Shown here one piece after another: positions 1 to 7,013 of a stretch of 33,188 nt of DNA. Position 1 is the stretch's first letter. Each line of letters starts with the position of its first letter. The stretch is from the NCBI GenBank assembly GCA_025354885.1, contig JANXLY010000203.1, positions 1-33,188 of the forward strand. Direction: 5' to 3'. The stretch is from Acidobacteriota bacterium (GTDB lineage Bacteria; Acidobacteriota; Terriglobia; Bryobacterales; Bryobacteraceae). The notes under the pieces are model-generated. The model was not told where the DNA came from, searched no databases, and saw nothing but the letters and a program-made list of their open reading frames with translations. Position numbers and translations under genes: made by a program.

Positions 1-149
1 CGATTCGTGAGCAAACGTCCGCGCGGACGTTGCGCTTCACGGCGCTATCGTCATCACCCGCTTAAAGCAACAAAGCTGCGCGCGACGCGACCGACCGCTA
101 CGTCACGCTAGTAGAAGGGGAAGGCGAGCAAGTAAAGCCCGCTTAGTGT
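1..149. other. Intergenic stretch with an inverted repeat
   Basis: No convincing gene is seen here. Positions 14-31 form a perfect 18-bp palindrome (AACGTCCGC/GCGGACGTT). It is flanked by GTGA at 7-10 and TCAC at 37-40, so the whole 7-40 segment can fold into a long imperfect hairpin. One plus-strand frame stays open from the window edge to about position 111, but it is very Arg-rich and resembles no known protein, so I do not call it coding. Confidence 0.5.
7..40. repeat. GC-rich inverted repeat / hairpin
   Basis: The core at 14-31 is a perfect 18-bp palindrome. Outer arms GTGA (7-10) and TCAC (37-40) extend it with a short asymmetric interior. No T-run follows on either strand, so an intrinsic terminator is unlikely. 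It could be a dispersed REP-like element, a protein-binding site, or the folded 3' end of a transcript coming from outside the window. A single copy was noticed in this window. Confidence 0.45.
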
Positions 150-599
150 TTACAGCCCCTTGAGCCAGATTTTGGCGACACCGAGAACTGCCGTTCCCGT
201 GCGTCCATCATAGTTGACTGTCGACATCGTAGAAATCAGGGCATTTGAGGGGCTCACCCAATCCGACGCGCGTCCGTCGCCACGAGCCATCCCCACGACC
301 ATTCCCTGCCCGTAATAGGAAGCGCAAGAACCGCCGCCCGTTTTGACTGTTAACGGCTGGCCCGGAGTTACCTCAGTGGTCGTTACATTTCGAAAGTGAA
401 TCACAGCAGTGATATCGCCTTCGCTTAGGTTCGAGAAGCACAATTCGATGTGCTCTCCCGAGCCCACAGAGAGAGGTCCGAACAACATACCAGGAGTCAA
501 ATTATCCTGAGCTTGTACCGTTGGTTGAAACCGAAACCATGCGAACAGAGCAACGGCTAAAACTGCAAAAGAGAAAGAGAGGGTCTTTAGTTTGTTCAT
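150..599 (-). CDS. Secreted hypothetical protein
   Basis: This 149-residue protein is not recognised as a member of any named family. The N-terminus has two lysines in the first five residues, a hydrophobic stretch at about residues 8-22 and a possible Ala-containing cleavage region near residue 30, so it is probably exported by Sec or membrane-anchored. The mature part has two cysteines (in LCF and SCAS), compatible with one disulfide, and looks beta-rich with many Gly, Thr and Val. It stands alone: the nearest other gene is tRNA-Asp, 310 bp upstream and on the opposite strand. The ATG at 599 has no strong Shine-Dalgarno sequence. It could be a small envelope protein or a surface-exposed beta-sandwich. 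Function is unknown. Confidence 0.6.
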   Translation of the reverse strand: MNKLKTLSFSFAVLAVALFAWFRFQPTVQAQDNLTPGMLFGPLSVGSGEHIELCFSNLSEGDITAVIHFRNVTTTEVTPGQPLTVKTGGGSCASYYGQGMVVGMARGDGRASDWVSPSNALISTMSTVNYDGRTGTAVLGVAKIWLKGL

Positions 600-909
600 A
601 TCGCGATGATATTAACAGAGTCAACAAGGATTGCGCCAAGAAATTTAACAAAAAGTACTAGTGCCACATCCAGGTTTAGTGGGGAAAGTCGCCCCGCTTC
701 CGCACATCAGCGCAAGGAACACGAGCGGACCATCATGGTGAGTGGAGAAATTTTGTCAAGCGAAGCGGAGAATCTCATCGTGTAAGCAGACAGTGCAGCC
801 GCCGTGAATCAGGTCGGCGGCCGGCAAAGGAAGAAATGACCGGACGAAGAGCGGGTTGGCGAGCAATTCACGACGGGATCATGGTATTCTGTGGATTCCG
901 GCAGTTTGC
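600..909. other. 310-bp non-coding stretch upstream of tRNA-Asp
   Basis: No gene is seen. The stretch contains a short stem-loop (GCCGCCG at 798-804 against CGGCGGC at 815-821) with no T-run, and an extended -10-like element just before the tRNA, listed separately. The AT-rich part near 601-660 probably carries the promoter of the minus-strand secreted protein, but I could not place a convincing -35/-10 pair. Confidence 0.4.
882..890 (+). promoter_or_regulatory. Candidate extended -10 promoter of tRNA-Asp
   Basis: TGGTATTCT matches the extended -10 pattern TGnTATnnT. A start about 7 nt downstream (near 897) would give a short leader before the tRNA at 910. No good -35 hexamer sits at 16-18 nt spacing, as is common for extended -10 promoters. 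The call rests on motif and position only. Confidence 0.4.
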
Positions 910-986
<77 letters not shown>

Positions 987-1034
987 TTTCCTTCCTTTCG
1001 TTCTTTAGCCCCTATCTCAAAAGAGCCCATTCTC

Positions 1035-1328
1035 ATGATTCCCACCCAAGCACCCAAACTCCAGATTTCTGAAAGTGCCGACTACAAGGAACGCTATTCG
1101 AATTCCGTGCAGGTACGCGTGAATCTCTGGGACTTCTTTTTGATGTTTGGCACCATTTCGCAGACCGTTCCCGATACGGTGAACATCACGAACTTTCAAG
1201 GCGTGTATCTGAGCCCGCAACAGGCGAAAGCGCTGGCAAATTTGCTGAATCAGAATATCGCCCAATATGAGGGCACTTTTGGCGAGATCCGTCTTGAGCC
1301 GGCCGGTGGCGCCGGACCGATCCAGTAG
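1035..1328 (+). CDS. DUF3467 domain protein
   Basis: This 97-residue soluble protein shows the DUF3467 layout: a central segment with NSVQVRVNLWDFFLMFG, then a second conserved block with LSPQQAKALANLLNQNI near the C-terminus. DUF3467 proteins are small, widespread and uncharacterised. The tail after residue 85 is Gly/Pro-rich and probably flexible. The ATG at 1035 starts 48 bp after tRNA-Asp and has only a weak purine-rich leader. The stop at 1328 is 8 bp before the TTG start of the membrane glycosyltransferase, so the two are almost certainly co-transcribed. No catalytic motif is visible, so an accessory or regulatory role is a guess only. Confidence 0.8.
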   Translation: MIPTQAPKLQISESADYKERYSNSVQVRVNLWDFFLMFGTISQTVPDTVNITNFQGVYLSPQQAKALANLLNQNIAQYEGTFGEIRLEPAGGAGPIQ

Positions 1329-1336
1329 GTTCTCCA

Positions 1337-2809
1337 TTGGCTCGCCGCCGCGCGGTTTCGATCCTCATCCTCTTCGGGCTTTTTGCCTCTGTCCTGTTTA
1401 GCACGCACTTCAAATTGCTGAGCCTGCCCTTCTTTTGGGATGAGGCTGGGCAATTCATTCCTCAAGCACATGATCTGTTTTCTCGTGGGGAGCTGATTCC
1501 CACTTCGACGATGCCGAATTCGCATCCACCGGGTTTGGCGTTGCTGCTGGCTGGAGTCTGGACAGTGTTTGGGTATTCGATCCCTTTGACGCGGGGCTTG
1601 ATGTTGCTGATGGCGGCGGGCTTTTTGACAGCGTCGTTTCTGTTGGCGGTGGAATTGTTGCGGGGGGCAAAAGGTGCTCCGGCCTTTTTGGCGGCGGCGA
1701 TGCTGCTTGCCAATCCGCTTGTTTTTACGCAATCGATGATGGCGCAATTGGATCTGCCGTCGGCGTTGTTTTCAACCGTTTTGCTGCTGGCCTATGTGAC
1801 GCGTATGGAAAAGCTGGCTGTGGTTGCGGCGGTGTTGAGTGTGTTGTTCAAAGAGACTTCGATTGGGATTCCGCTGGCCCTGGCATTTTTCGCTTGGCGG
1901 GAGGGCAGGTGGCAATTTGCTCTGCAACTGGCGATTGCGCCGATGGTTGTTGTAGGGAACTGGGTTGTGTTTGTTGCGATACAGACGGGGCAGCTGTTTG
2001 GGGATGGCGTGTATCGGCAGTACAACCTGTTTTATCCATTGCATCCGGTGCGGCTAGGCTATGCGTTGTTCCGGCGGGTGAGTTATCTCGTGGTCGAGAA
2101 TTTTCATGTCATCCCTGCCGGGATTTTGGTTTGGCAGTGGCGCCGGATTGGATTTGACCCCTTGTGGCGTGCGCCCGCAACTGCGGTAACGGTGCATCTT
2201 GTGCTGGTTTCTGTAACCGGGGGGGCCGTGCTGGAAAGATATTTGCTGCCGGTGCTGCCGGTGCTTTACGCAGGGTTTGCGGCAGGGTTTTCGACGCTGA
2301 AGACGGGGTGGCGGAATTTGGCCTTGGGGCTGAGTTGCGCGGGTCTGGCGGCAATGCTGTTTGTGAATCCCCCCTGGCCATTTGCCCTGGAGAATAATCT
2401 TGCCATGGTGGATCTAGTGGAGATAGAACGGAATGCGGCGGGCTTTATTGAATCGGAACTGAGCAGCATGAGAGTGACGACAGCCTGGCCATTATCGGAC
2501 GCACTGCGGAGGCCTTATCTCGGGTTTGTGGACAAGCCGATCCGGAATGTGCGAACAGTAGAAGAGTTCTCGCTGGAGAGATTGAAGGGCTTGAACTGGG
2601 AGCGAGGGGATGTGCTGATCCTGTATTCGCGAGCTTGGGATCCGCAGGGAAGTTTGTCTCGCTGGCCGTGGGTTCGGGATTTGATGCGACGCTTTTTCAT
2701 GAAGCCGGATGAAGCGGTTCTGGCAGACATGGCGGCAGTGCCCGAATTGAAGCCGCTAGTGGGATTTGAACAACGAGGGCTTTGGGTCGAAATCCTGATG
2801 GTGCCGTAA
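1337..2809 (+). CDS. GT-C fold membrane glycosyltransferase (family 39-like)
   Basis: This 490-residue polytopic membrane protein begins with a signal-anchor-like helix (residues 7-22). The first large loop carries Asp35-Glu36 in FFWDEAGQF, the acidic pair that GT-C enzymes of the PMT/ArnT/DUF2723 type place in loop 1 for catalysis. About ten further hydrophobic segments follow, then a soluble C-terminal domain of roughly 130 residues. Family enzymes move a sugar from a polyprenyl-phosphate donor onto lipid or protein on the outer face of the inner membrane; the acceptor here cannot be deduced. The start is a TTG at 1337, supported by AGGT at 1327-1330 with 6-nt spacing and by tight coupling to the DUF3467 gene. 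A hairpin terminator follows the stop. Confidence 0.82.
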   Translation: MARRRAVSILILFGLFASVLFSTHFKLLSLPFFWDEAGQFIPQAHDLFSRGELIPTSTMPNSHPPGLALLLAGVWTVFGYSIPLTRGLMLLMAAGFLTASFLLAVELLRGAKGAPAFLAAAMLLANPLVFTQSMMAQLDLPSALFSTVLLLAYVTRMEKLAVVAAVLSVLFKETSIGIPLALAFFAWREGRWQFALQLAIAPMVVVGNWVVFVAIQTGQLFGDGVYRQYNLFYPLHPVRLGYALFRRVSYLVVENFHVIPAGILVWQWRRIGFDPLWRAPATAVTVHLVLVSVTGGAVLERYLLPVLPVLYAGFAAGFSTLKTGWRNLALGLSCAGLAAMLFVNPPWPFALENNLAMVDLVEIERNAAGFIESELSSMRVTTAWPLSDALRRPYLGFVDKPIRNVRTVEEFSLERLKGLNWERGDVLILYSRAWDPQGSLSRWPWVRDLMRRFFMKPDEAVLADMAAVPELKPLVGFEQRGLWVEILMVP

Positions 2810-2830
2810 CATTGGGACGATTAGAAGAAC

Positions 2831-2865
2831 AAAGCCCCCATGCTCGCGCATGGGGGTCTTTGTTT
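2831..2865 (+). terminator. Intrinsic terminator after the glycosyltransferase
   Basis: The perfect arms CCCCCATGC (2835-2843) and GCATGGGGG (2848-2856) enclose a TCGC loop. AAAG before and CTTT after can extend the stem past a one-base bulge. The downstream tract TCTTTGTTT is moderately T-rich. It lies 25 bp after the stop codon at 2809, consistent with ending the DUF3467-glycosyltransferase transcript. Confidence 0.78.
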
Positions 2866-2874
2866 GGGTGCGGA

Positions 2875-2902
2875 CCCTATATATTTGGGGAAATATATAG
2901 GG
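2875..2902. repeat. Perfect 12-bp-arm inverted repeat
   Basis: CCCTATATATTT (2875-2886) and AAATATATAGGG (2891-2902) are exact reverse complements around a GGGG loop. The hairpin follows the 2831-2865 terminator by only 9 bp and lies about 50 bp beyond the stop of the convergent DUF1326 gene, so it could be the 3' stem of that minus-strand transcript or a double-sided transcription barrier. Neither strand has a following T-run, so it is not a textbook intrinsic terminator. Confidence 0.6.
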
Positions 2903-2951
2903 GGGGTTGGGAGCTTTTGGAATTCGCTTTCGTTCCCTCTCTCAACCTTAA

Positions 2952-3647
2952 TCAGTCTAGCACAGGAAATTCAAAATTTGCAACAAAGGCAGATCTTTTT
3001 TCAGGGAAGGACCAATTTGTACCTAATCCCTTACCTGTGAAGGTGTTAGCGAGAGCGTAACCGGCCATGGCATGTGTGGTGGCAGTGAGCGGTTGGTAGT
3101 AGGTGGATTCGTGGCGGCAGATCTGATCGCTCTGAACGATAGGGCGAGTTTCAATCGAAGCGAGTTCGCCGGCGGTCAACTTGGCGCGGATGGAGTGAAG
3201 ATTGTTGTCGGCGAAAGTAAGGCTGATGGGGCGCACTTCGACATTGACCACATCGGAAAAGAGATCGCCACCCATTTTCTTGGCGAACTTGACGAGAGCG
3301 GCACGCTGGAGCGAGCTAGCCTTTTCGTCGACAATGAGGACGCTGCGGGTGGGATTGACGGGGTTGGCGATGTCGCCAAGCGTGGTAGTGGCGCGGATGA
3401 CACCGACTACGCCGAGGCCCTTAAGAGAAACGCCATCGAGAGAACCTTCGTCGATTTTCCAGCCCATGACGGCGAGGTCGCCGACGAGGTTGATTTCAGA
3501 ATTGGCATAGCAGGCGCCGGTATAGACATCGGCGTTGCGCGCTTCGATGTAAGAGCCAGAGATTTTCGCTTTCGGCAACGCGGCGGCCGAGGCGATGGAA
3601 AGGGTAAGAGCGAAGCCAAGAAGCTTTTTCATCGAAGAAATCCTCAA
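2952..3647 (-). CDS. Secreted DUF1326 family protein
   Basis: The open frame gives 231 residues. Met6 (MKKLLGFALTLSIASA) is the better start, at 3632, because it begins a clean Sec signal peptide with an Ala-rich cleavage region. The mature protein matches DUF1326 as I know the family: it opens with an ISGSY-type strand and has the typical middle segment where DEKASSLQRAALVKFAKK is followed by GG. Family function is unknown. The metal-like cysteine cluster seen near the N-terminus of many relatives is reduced here to a single Cys in TGACYANSE. The gene lies last in the run after the molybdenum hydroxylase genes and the 73-residue protein, on the same strand, with short gaps suggesting one transcript. 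Confidence 0.72.
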   Translation of the reverse strand: MRISSMKKLLGFALTLSIASAAALPKAKISGSYIEARNADVYTGACYANSEINLVGDLAVMGWKIDEGSLDGVSLKGLGVVGVIRATTTLGDIANPVNPTRSVLIVDEKASSLQRAALVKFAKKMGGDLFSDVVNVEVRPISLTFADNNLHSIRAKLTAGELASIETRPIVQSDQICRHESTYYQPLTATTHAMAGYALANTFTGKGLGTNWSFPEKRSAFVANFEFPVLD

Positions 3648-3654
3648 CTATAGT

Positions 3655-3876
3655 TTATAACGGCTCGTAGCACTTGCGGGTCTCATTGCAATCGTACTCA
3701 TCGACGGCCTTGAAATCGGGACCCACACATTTTTGAGTGTTGTGGCACCAGAAGAGGCGATCATTCGAATGCGGAACGGTGGGGTCCCATTCCGCTTCGA
3801 TGAACATGCCTTTCCATTTTAGGCGGGCGCAGCGGTCGTCGTCGCGATCGAGACGAACGATACCTGGCAGCTCCAT
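3655..3876 (-). CDS. Small protein with twin C-x5-C motifs
   Basis: This 73-residue protein is not recognised. It has five cysteines: Cys16, then two near-identical loops CHNTQKC (44-50) and CNETRKC (63-69). The repeated C-x-x-T-x-K-C pattern suggests either two disulfide loops or one four-cysteine metal site. There is no signal peptide, and the protein is rich in Asp, Arg and Trp. The ATG at 3876 has an AGGAGG-like leader (aggagg is seen as cctcct on the plus strand near 3886-3891), which supports a real gene. It lies 12 bp after the FAD-subunit stop and 7 bp before the DUF1326 frame, so it is probably part of the molybdenum hydroxylase operon. Cluster assembly, metal handling or electron-transfer accessory roles are conjecture. 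Confidence 0.62.
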   Translation of the reverse strand: MELPGIVRLDRDDDRCARLKWKGMFIEAEWDPTVPHSNDRLFWCHNTQKCVGPDFKAVDEYDCNETRKCYEPL

Positions 3877-3888
3877 AGCGGATCCCTC

Positions 3889-4863
3889 CTAGGCCTTGAT
3901 GCCAGCAGCCTCGAGCAAAGCGCGCTTGACAGCGACGCGTGCGAGCTGGATTTTATAGGCATTCTGGCTTAGGGGCTTGGCACCCTGAACGGCAGCTGTG
4001 CCGGCAGCCATTGCAGTTTCTGCGGTGATTATTTTTCCGATCAGAGCCTTGGCGGCGGCGACGGCGTGGAAGGGAGTGGGCCCGACGTGACCGAGGACGA
4101 TGTTGGCAGCAGAAACAGTGTTGCCCTTCATCGTGAGCGATACGGTGGCGGTGGCAAGAGGCCAATCGAGAGCGTCTTTTTGGCGGACCTCGTAGGTGGC
4201 GTTCTTGCCGGCGGCGGGGATTGTGATCTCAGTGAGAATTTCGTTGGGAAGCAGCGCGATTTCGCGAGCTTCGTTCGATTGCGGAGCAACGAAGAACTTG
4301 GCAGCATCGACTTCACGGCTACCGGAAGCGCTGACGAGCTTGATCTTAGCGCCGAGTGCGACGAGAGCCGGACCGAGGCTTGAAGCGCTGACGAAGTGCG
4401 CATTGCCATTCGAGAAGATGGCGTGATATTTGTTTTCGCCATCGGGGACGAGGCTCTTGCCATTTTGCATGGCGAGCACGCCGTGACCAAGACGGAAATA
4501 CCAGCAGCGAGGACGCTGGCAGAGGTCGCCACCGACAGTACCCATATTGCGGACCTGCGGGCTGGTGACGCCGTGAACGGCCTGGGTGATGCTGGGGAAC
4601 ATCTGACGGACCATGGGGTTGCTGGCGAGTTCATCGAAGGTGACCGTGGCACCGATGCGCAGGCCGGAGCCTGATTTTGAGATGCCGCCGAGCTCTTTGA
4701 TGCTTTTGATATTGACGACGCGAGCGGGGCTCATGACGTAATCTTTCATGAGGCCGAGGAGGTCTGTGCCGCCAGCGAGTACAACGGCATCGGACCAGGA
4801 GGAGCCGAGCGCAGCCGTGGCTTCCTTGAGAGAAGTGGCATTGACGTAAGAGAAGTTATTCAT
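3889..4863 (-). CDS. Xanthine dehydrogenase family FAD-binding subunit (PaoB-like)
   Basis: This 324-residue subunit would carry FAD and pass electrons from the iron-sulfur clusters of a molybdenum hydroxylase. The FAD-binding loop is AGGTDLLGLMKD (30-41), and the second flavin motif is RNMGTVGGDLCQ (105-116). QRPRCWYFR at 116-124 is characteristic of the PaoB/YagS subgroup, which has an extra [4Fe-4S] cluster in the following insertion. Here only Cys115 and Cys120 are left in that region, so the extra cluster is probably missing. A CO_deh_flav_C-type domain fills about residues 215-320. The start codon overlaps the stop of the Mo subunit gene (TAATG), a sign of translational coupling. Confidence 0.88.
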   Translation of the reverse strand: MNNFSYVNATSLKEATAALGSSWSDAVVLAGGTDLLGLMKDYVMSPARVVNIKSIKELGGISKSGSGLRIGATVTFDELASNPMVRQMFPSITQAVHGVTSPQVRNMGTVGGDLCQRPRCWYFRLGHGVLAMQNGKSLVPDGENKYHAIFSNGNAHFVSASSLGPALVALGAKIKLVSASGSREVDAAKFFVAPQSNEAREIALLPNEILTEITIPAAGKNATYEVRQKDALDWPLATATVSLTMKGNTVSAANIVLGHVGPTPFHAVAAAKALIGKIITAETAMAAGTAAVQGAKPLSQNAYKIQLARVAVKRALLEAAGIKA

Positions 4864-7013
4864 TAGGCCTTGCTCCTTTCCATGTTCTTTCCGTAGAGGG
4901 CTGTGAGTACGTGGTCTGGTGAGAGCGGAACGCGCGGGACGCGTACGCCGATCGCATTGGCGACCGCACTGGAGATGGCAGCAATGGTGGAGATGGCAGA
5001 AGGTTCGCCAAGGCCGATCACGCCGCGTTTGTCGTTATCGGGATGAACGTCCATGTGGACGTTGATTTCTCCGATGTCCTTGATGCCGGCGAGCTTGTAG
5101 AATTCCATGTCGGCGTTGAGAACGCGACCGAGAGTTTCGTCCATCACGCGTTCTTCCATGAGAGCGCCGCAGATGTTCATGATGATGCCGCCGTAGACCT
5201 GGCTTTCGGCGGTCTTTGGATTGACGACGAGGCCGCAGTCGGCAACGGCAGTCATGCGGTTCATCTTGACGATGCCCGTTTCGGTGTCGACACTAACGTC
5301 AGCGATCTGAACGCCGCCGGCACCCTGGGTGTTGAGACCCATGGGATTCTTGGGATCGTTCTTACCGGTGGCGGAGATGGAACTGACGCCGAGTTTGAGG
5401 CAGGCGGCTTTCCAGGAGATCGACTTCGATGGATCGCCGATGACTTGGATTTTGCCACCGACGGCTTCGAGTTTGGTGGGGTCTGCGTTGAGGCTGGGAG
5501 CGACTTTCTGGAAGAGTTCTTCGAGAGCGTTGATCGCAGCTTTGCGAGTAGAGGAAGACACGCCGCCAATGGTTGTTGAGCCGCCTGAGGGGCCACTGAC
5601 AGGGTAGGAGTTGTCGCCGATCTTCACCTTAATGTCCGGGACAGTGAGGCCGAGACTTTCAGCGGCGACCATGGCGACACAGGTACGAGTACCGACGCCG
5701 AGGTCTTGAGTGCCCTGTTCGAGTTCGACACTGCCGTCGGGGTTGATCTTGATGCGGCATTCACTGGGATGGCCTGCGCCGCCCCATGTGGACATTGCGA
5801 TGCCGAGACCGCGCTTGATGGTGCCGTTGCCGCTATCGCCGCGCTGGTGCCAGAGCTTTTTCCAATCGGCCATTTCCTGGGCCTTGCGGATCTGACGTTC
5901 ATAGAGGGGAGCGCGAGCGGTGTAGCCGAGGTTCTTGACGAGGACTTCGGCGGGATCCATTTTGATTTTGGCGGCGAAGTCTTCGATTGCAGAGAAAGTG
6001 AGGAAGCAGGCCTGCTGGTGGTTGGGAGCGCGCCAGGCGCGGGCCCCACCGGCGTTGACCGAAATTGCGGCGTGGTTGAGGCGGCGATTCGGAATCCCAG
6101 TAAAGATGTACGGGATGGGAGGCATGCCACCACCGGTGAAACCGCCGGTAGCCCAGCTTTCGCTCTGCCAGGCAGTGATAGTGCCATCCTTTTTGCCTGC
6201 GACCTTGATGTTGGCGTAGGCTGAAGGGCGGACACCGGCGATGGTGAGTTCGGTTGCGCGGTCGAGGAAAAGTTTGACCGCCCGGCCGCCAGAATCTTTG
6301 GAAAGCCTTGCGCATTCGGCACCCCAGATGTCGCTGGGGAATTTGGAGCCGAAGCCGCCGCCCATGTAGTCCATCGAAACGTGGATCTGGGAGGCGGGGA
6401 TTTTGAGTTGTTGTGCGAGGTCGCCGGCTACGGTTGAGACGGCTTGGGAGGAGGGCCAATATTCCATGCGGTCTCCCTTCCACTCGATGACCTGGCCATG
6501 TGGCTCGAGGCAGGAGTGGGTGAGGACGGGGATGGCGTAATAGCCTTCGGTGACGGCGTCGGCAGCTTTGACTGCTTCTTCGACGTCGCCGGTGGTCTGC
6601 TCGCCAGCGGGCTTGGCACGGGTGCCAGCTTTGGACTTCTTTTCTTCGGTGACGAAGTGAGGAAGAACGTTGTACTCGACCTTGATGGCACGGACGGCGT
6701 CGCGGGCATGGGGTTCTGTGTCGGCGGCGACCCAGGCGAGTTCTGCACCGGCCCATTGAATTTCTGTACCGGCAGTGGCGGTGACCCGGATGGCGGTGAC
6801 TCCGGGCATTTTTTGCGCGGCAGTGGCATCGATGCTCTTGATGGTGCAGTGGGCGTGAGGCGAGGTGAGGATGACACCGAAGACCATGCCTTCACGCGAG
6901 ACATCGCTAGGGTACTTGGCGCGACCGCTCGATTTGGCGAAGCCATCGAGACGGCTATGGGGCTTACCGAGTACGGTTCGTTTGTCCATTGGCGGCCAGG
7001 AATAATCAGGCAT
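4863..7013 (-). CDS. Xanthine dehydrogenase family molybdopterin-binding subunit (PaoC-like)
   Basis: This 716-residue catalytic subunit hydroxylates or oxidises an aldehyde or N-heterocycle at a Mo-cytosine-dinucleotide-type cofactor. The N-terminal domain has the family opening (KPHSRLDGFAKSSGRAKY). The glycine-rich cofactor loop GGGFGSKFPSD lies near residue 220. GVSSSTRKA and QGAGGVQIADV are further cofactor-contact segments, and Glu670 in GLGEPSAIS fits the conserved catalytic glutamate. Length is normal for PaoC/YagR-type subunits (about 730). The gene has no signal of its own; as in PaoABC it could be exported in complex with the Tat-tagged Fe-S subunit. Its start overlaps the end of the Fe-S gene by 8 bp. 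No Moco chaperone (PaoD/XdhC) lies nearby. Substrate is not predictable. Confidence 0.9.
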   Translation of the reverse strand: MPDYSWPPMDKRTVLGKPHSRLDGFAKSSGRAKYPSDVSREGMVFGVILTSPHAHCTIKSIDATAAQKMPGVTAIRVTATAGTEIQWAGAELAWVAADTEPHARDAVRAIKVEYNVLPHFVTEEKKSKAGTRAKPAGEQTTGDVEEAVKAADAVTEGYYAIPVLTHSCLEPHGQVIEWKGDRMEYWPSSQAVSTVAGDLAQQLKIPASQIHVSMDYMGGGFGSKFPSDIWGAECARLSKDSGGRAVKLFLDRATELTIAGVRPSAYANIKVAGKKDGTITAWQSESWATGGFTGGGMPPIPYIFTGIPNRRLNHAAISVNAGGARAWRAPNHQQACFLTFSAIEDFAAKIKMDPAEVLVKNLGYTARAPLYERQIRKAQEMADWKKLWHQRGDSGNGTIKRGLGIAMSTWGGAGHPSECRIKINPDGSVELEQGTQDLGVGTRTCVAMVAAESLGLTVPDIKVKIGDNSYPVSGPSGGSTTIGGVSSSTRKAAINALEELFQKVAPSLNADPTKLEAVGGKIQVIGDPSKSISWKAACLKLGVSSISATGKNDPKNPMGLNTQGAGGVQIADVSVDTETGIVKMNRMTAVADCGLVVNPKTAESQVYGGIIMNICGALMEERVMDETLGRVLNADMEFYKLAGIKDIGEINVHMDVHPDNDKRGVIGLGEPSAISTIAAISSAVANAIGVRVPRVPLSPDHVLTALYGKNMERSKA

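Noticed and set aside
3072-3653. 193-codon plus-strand frame opposite DUF1326
   Set aside because: Asp/Gly/Arg-rich shadow; the minus-strand frame has a signal peptide and family pattern.
5899-6756. 285-codon minus-strand frame inside the Mo subunit gene
   Set aside because: It is an out-of-frame shadow with extreme Arg/His content; the overlapping Mo subunit has clear family motifs throughout.
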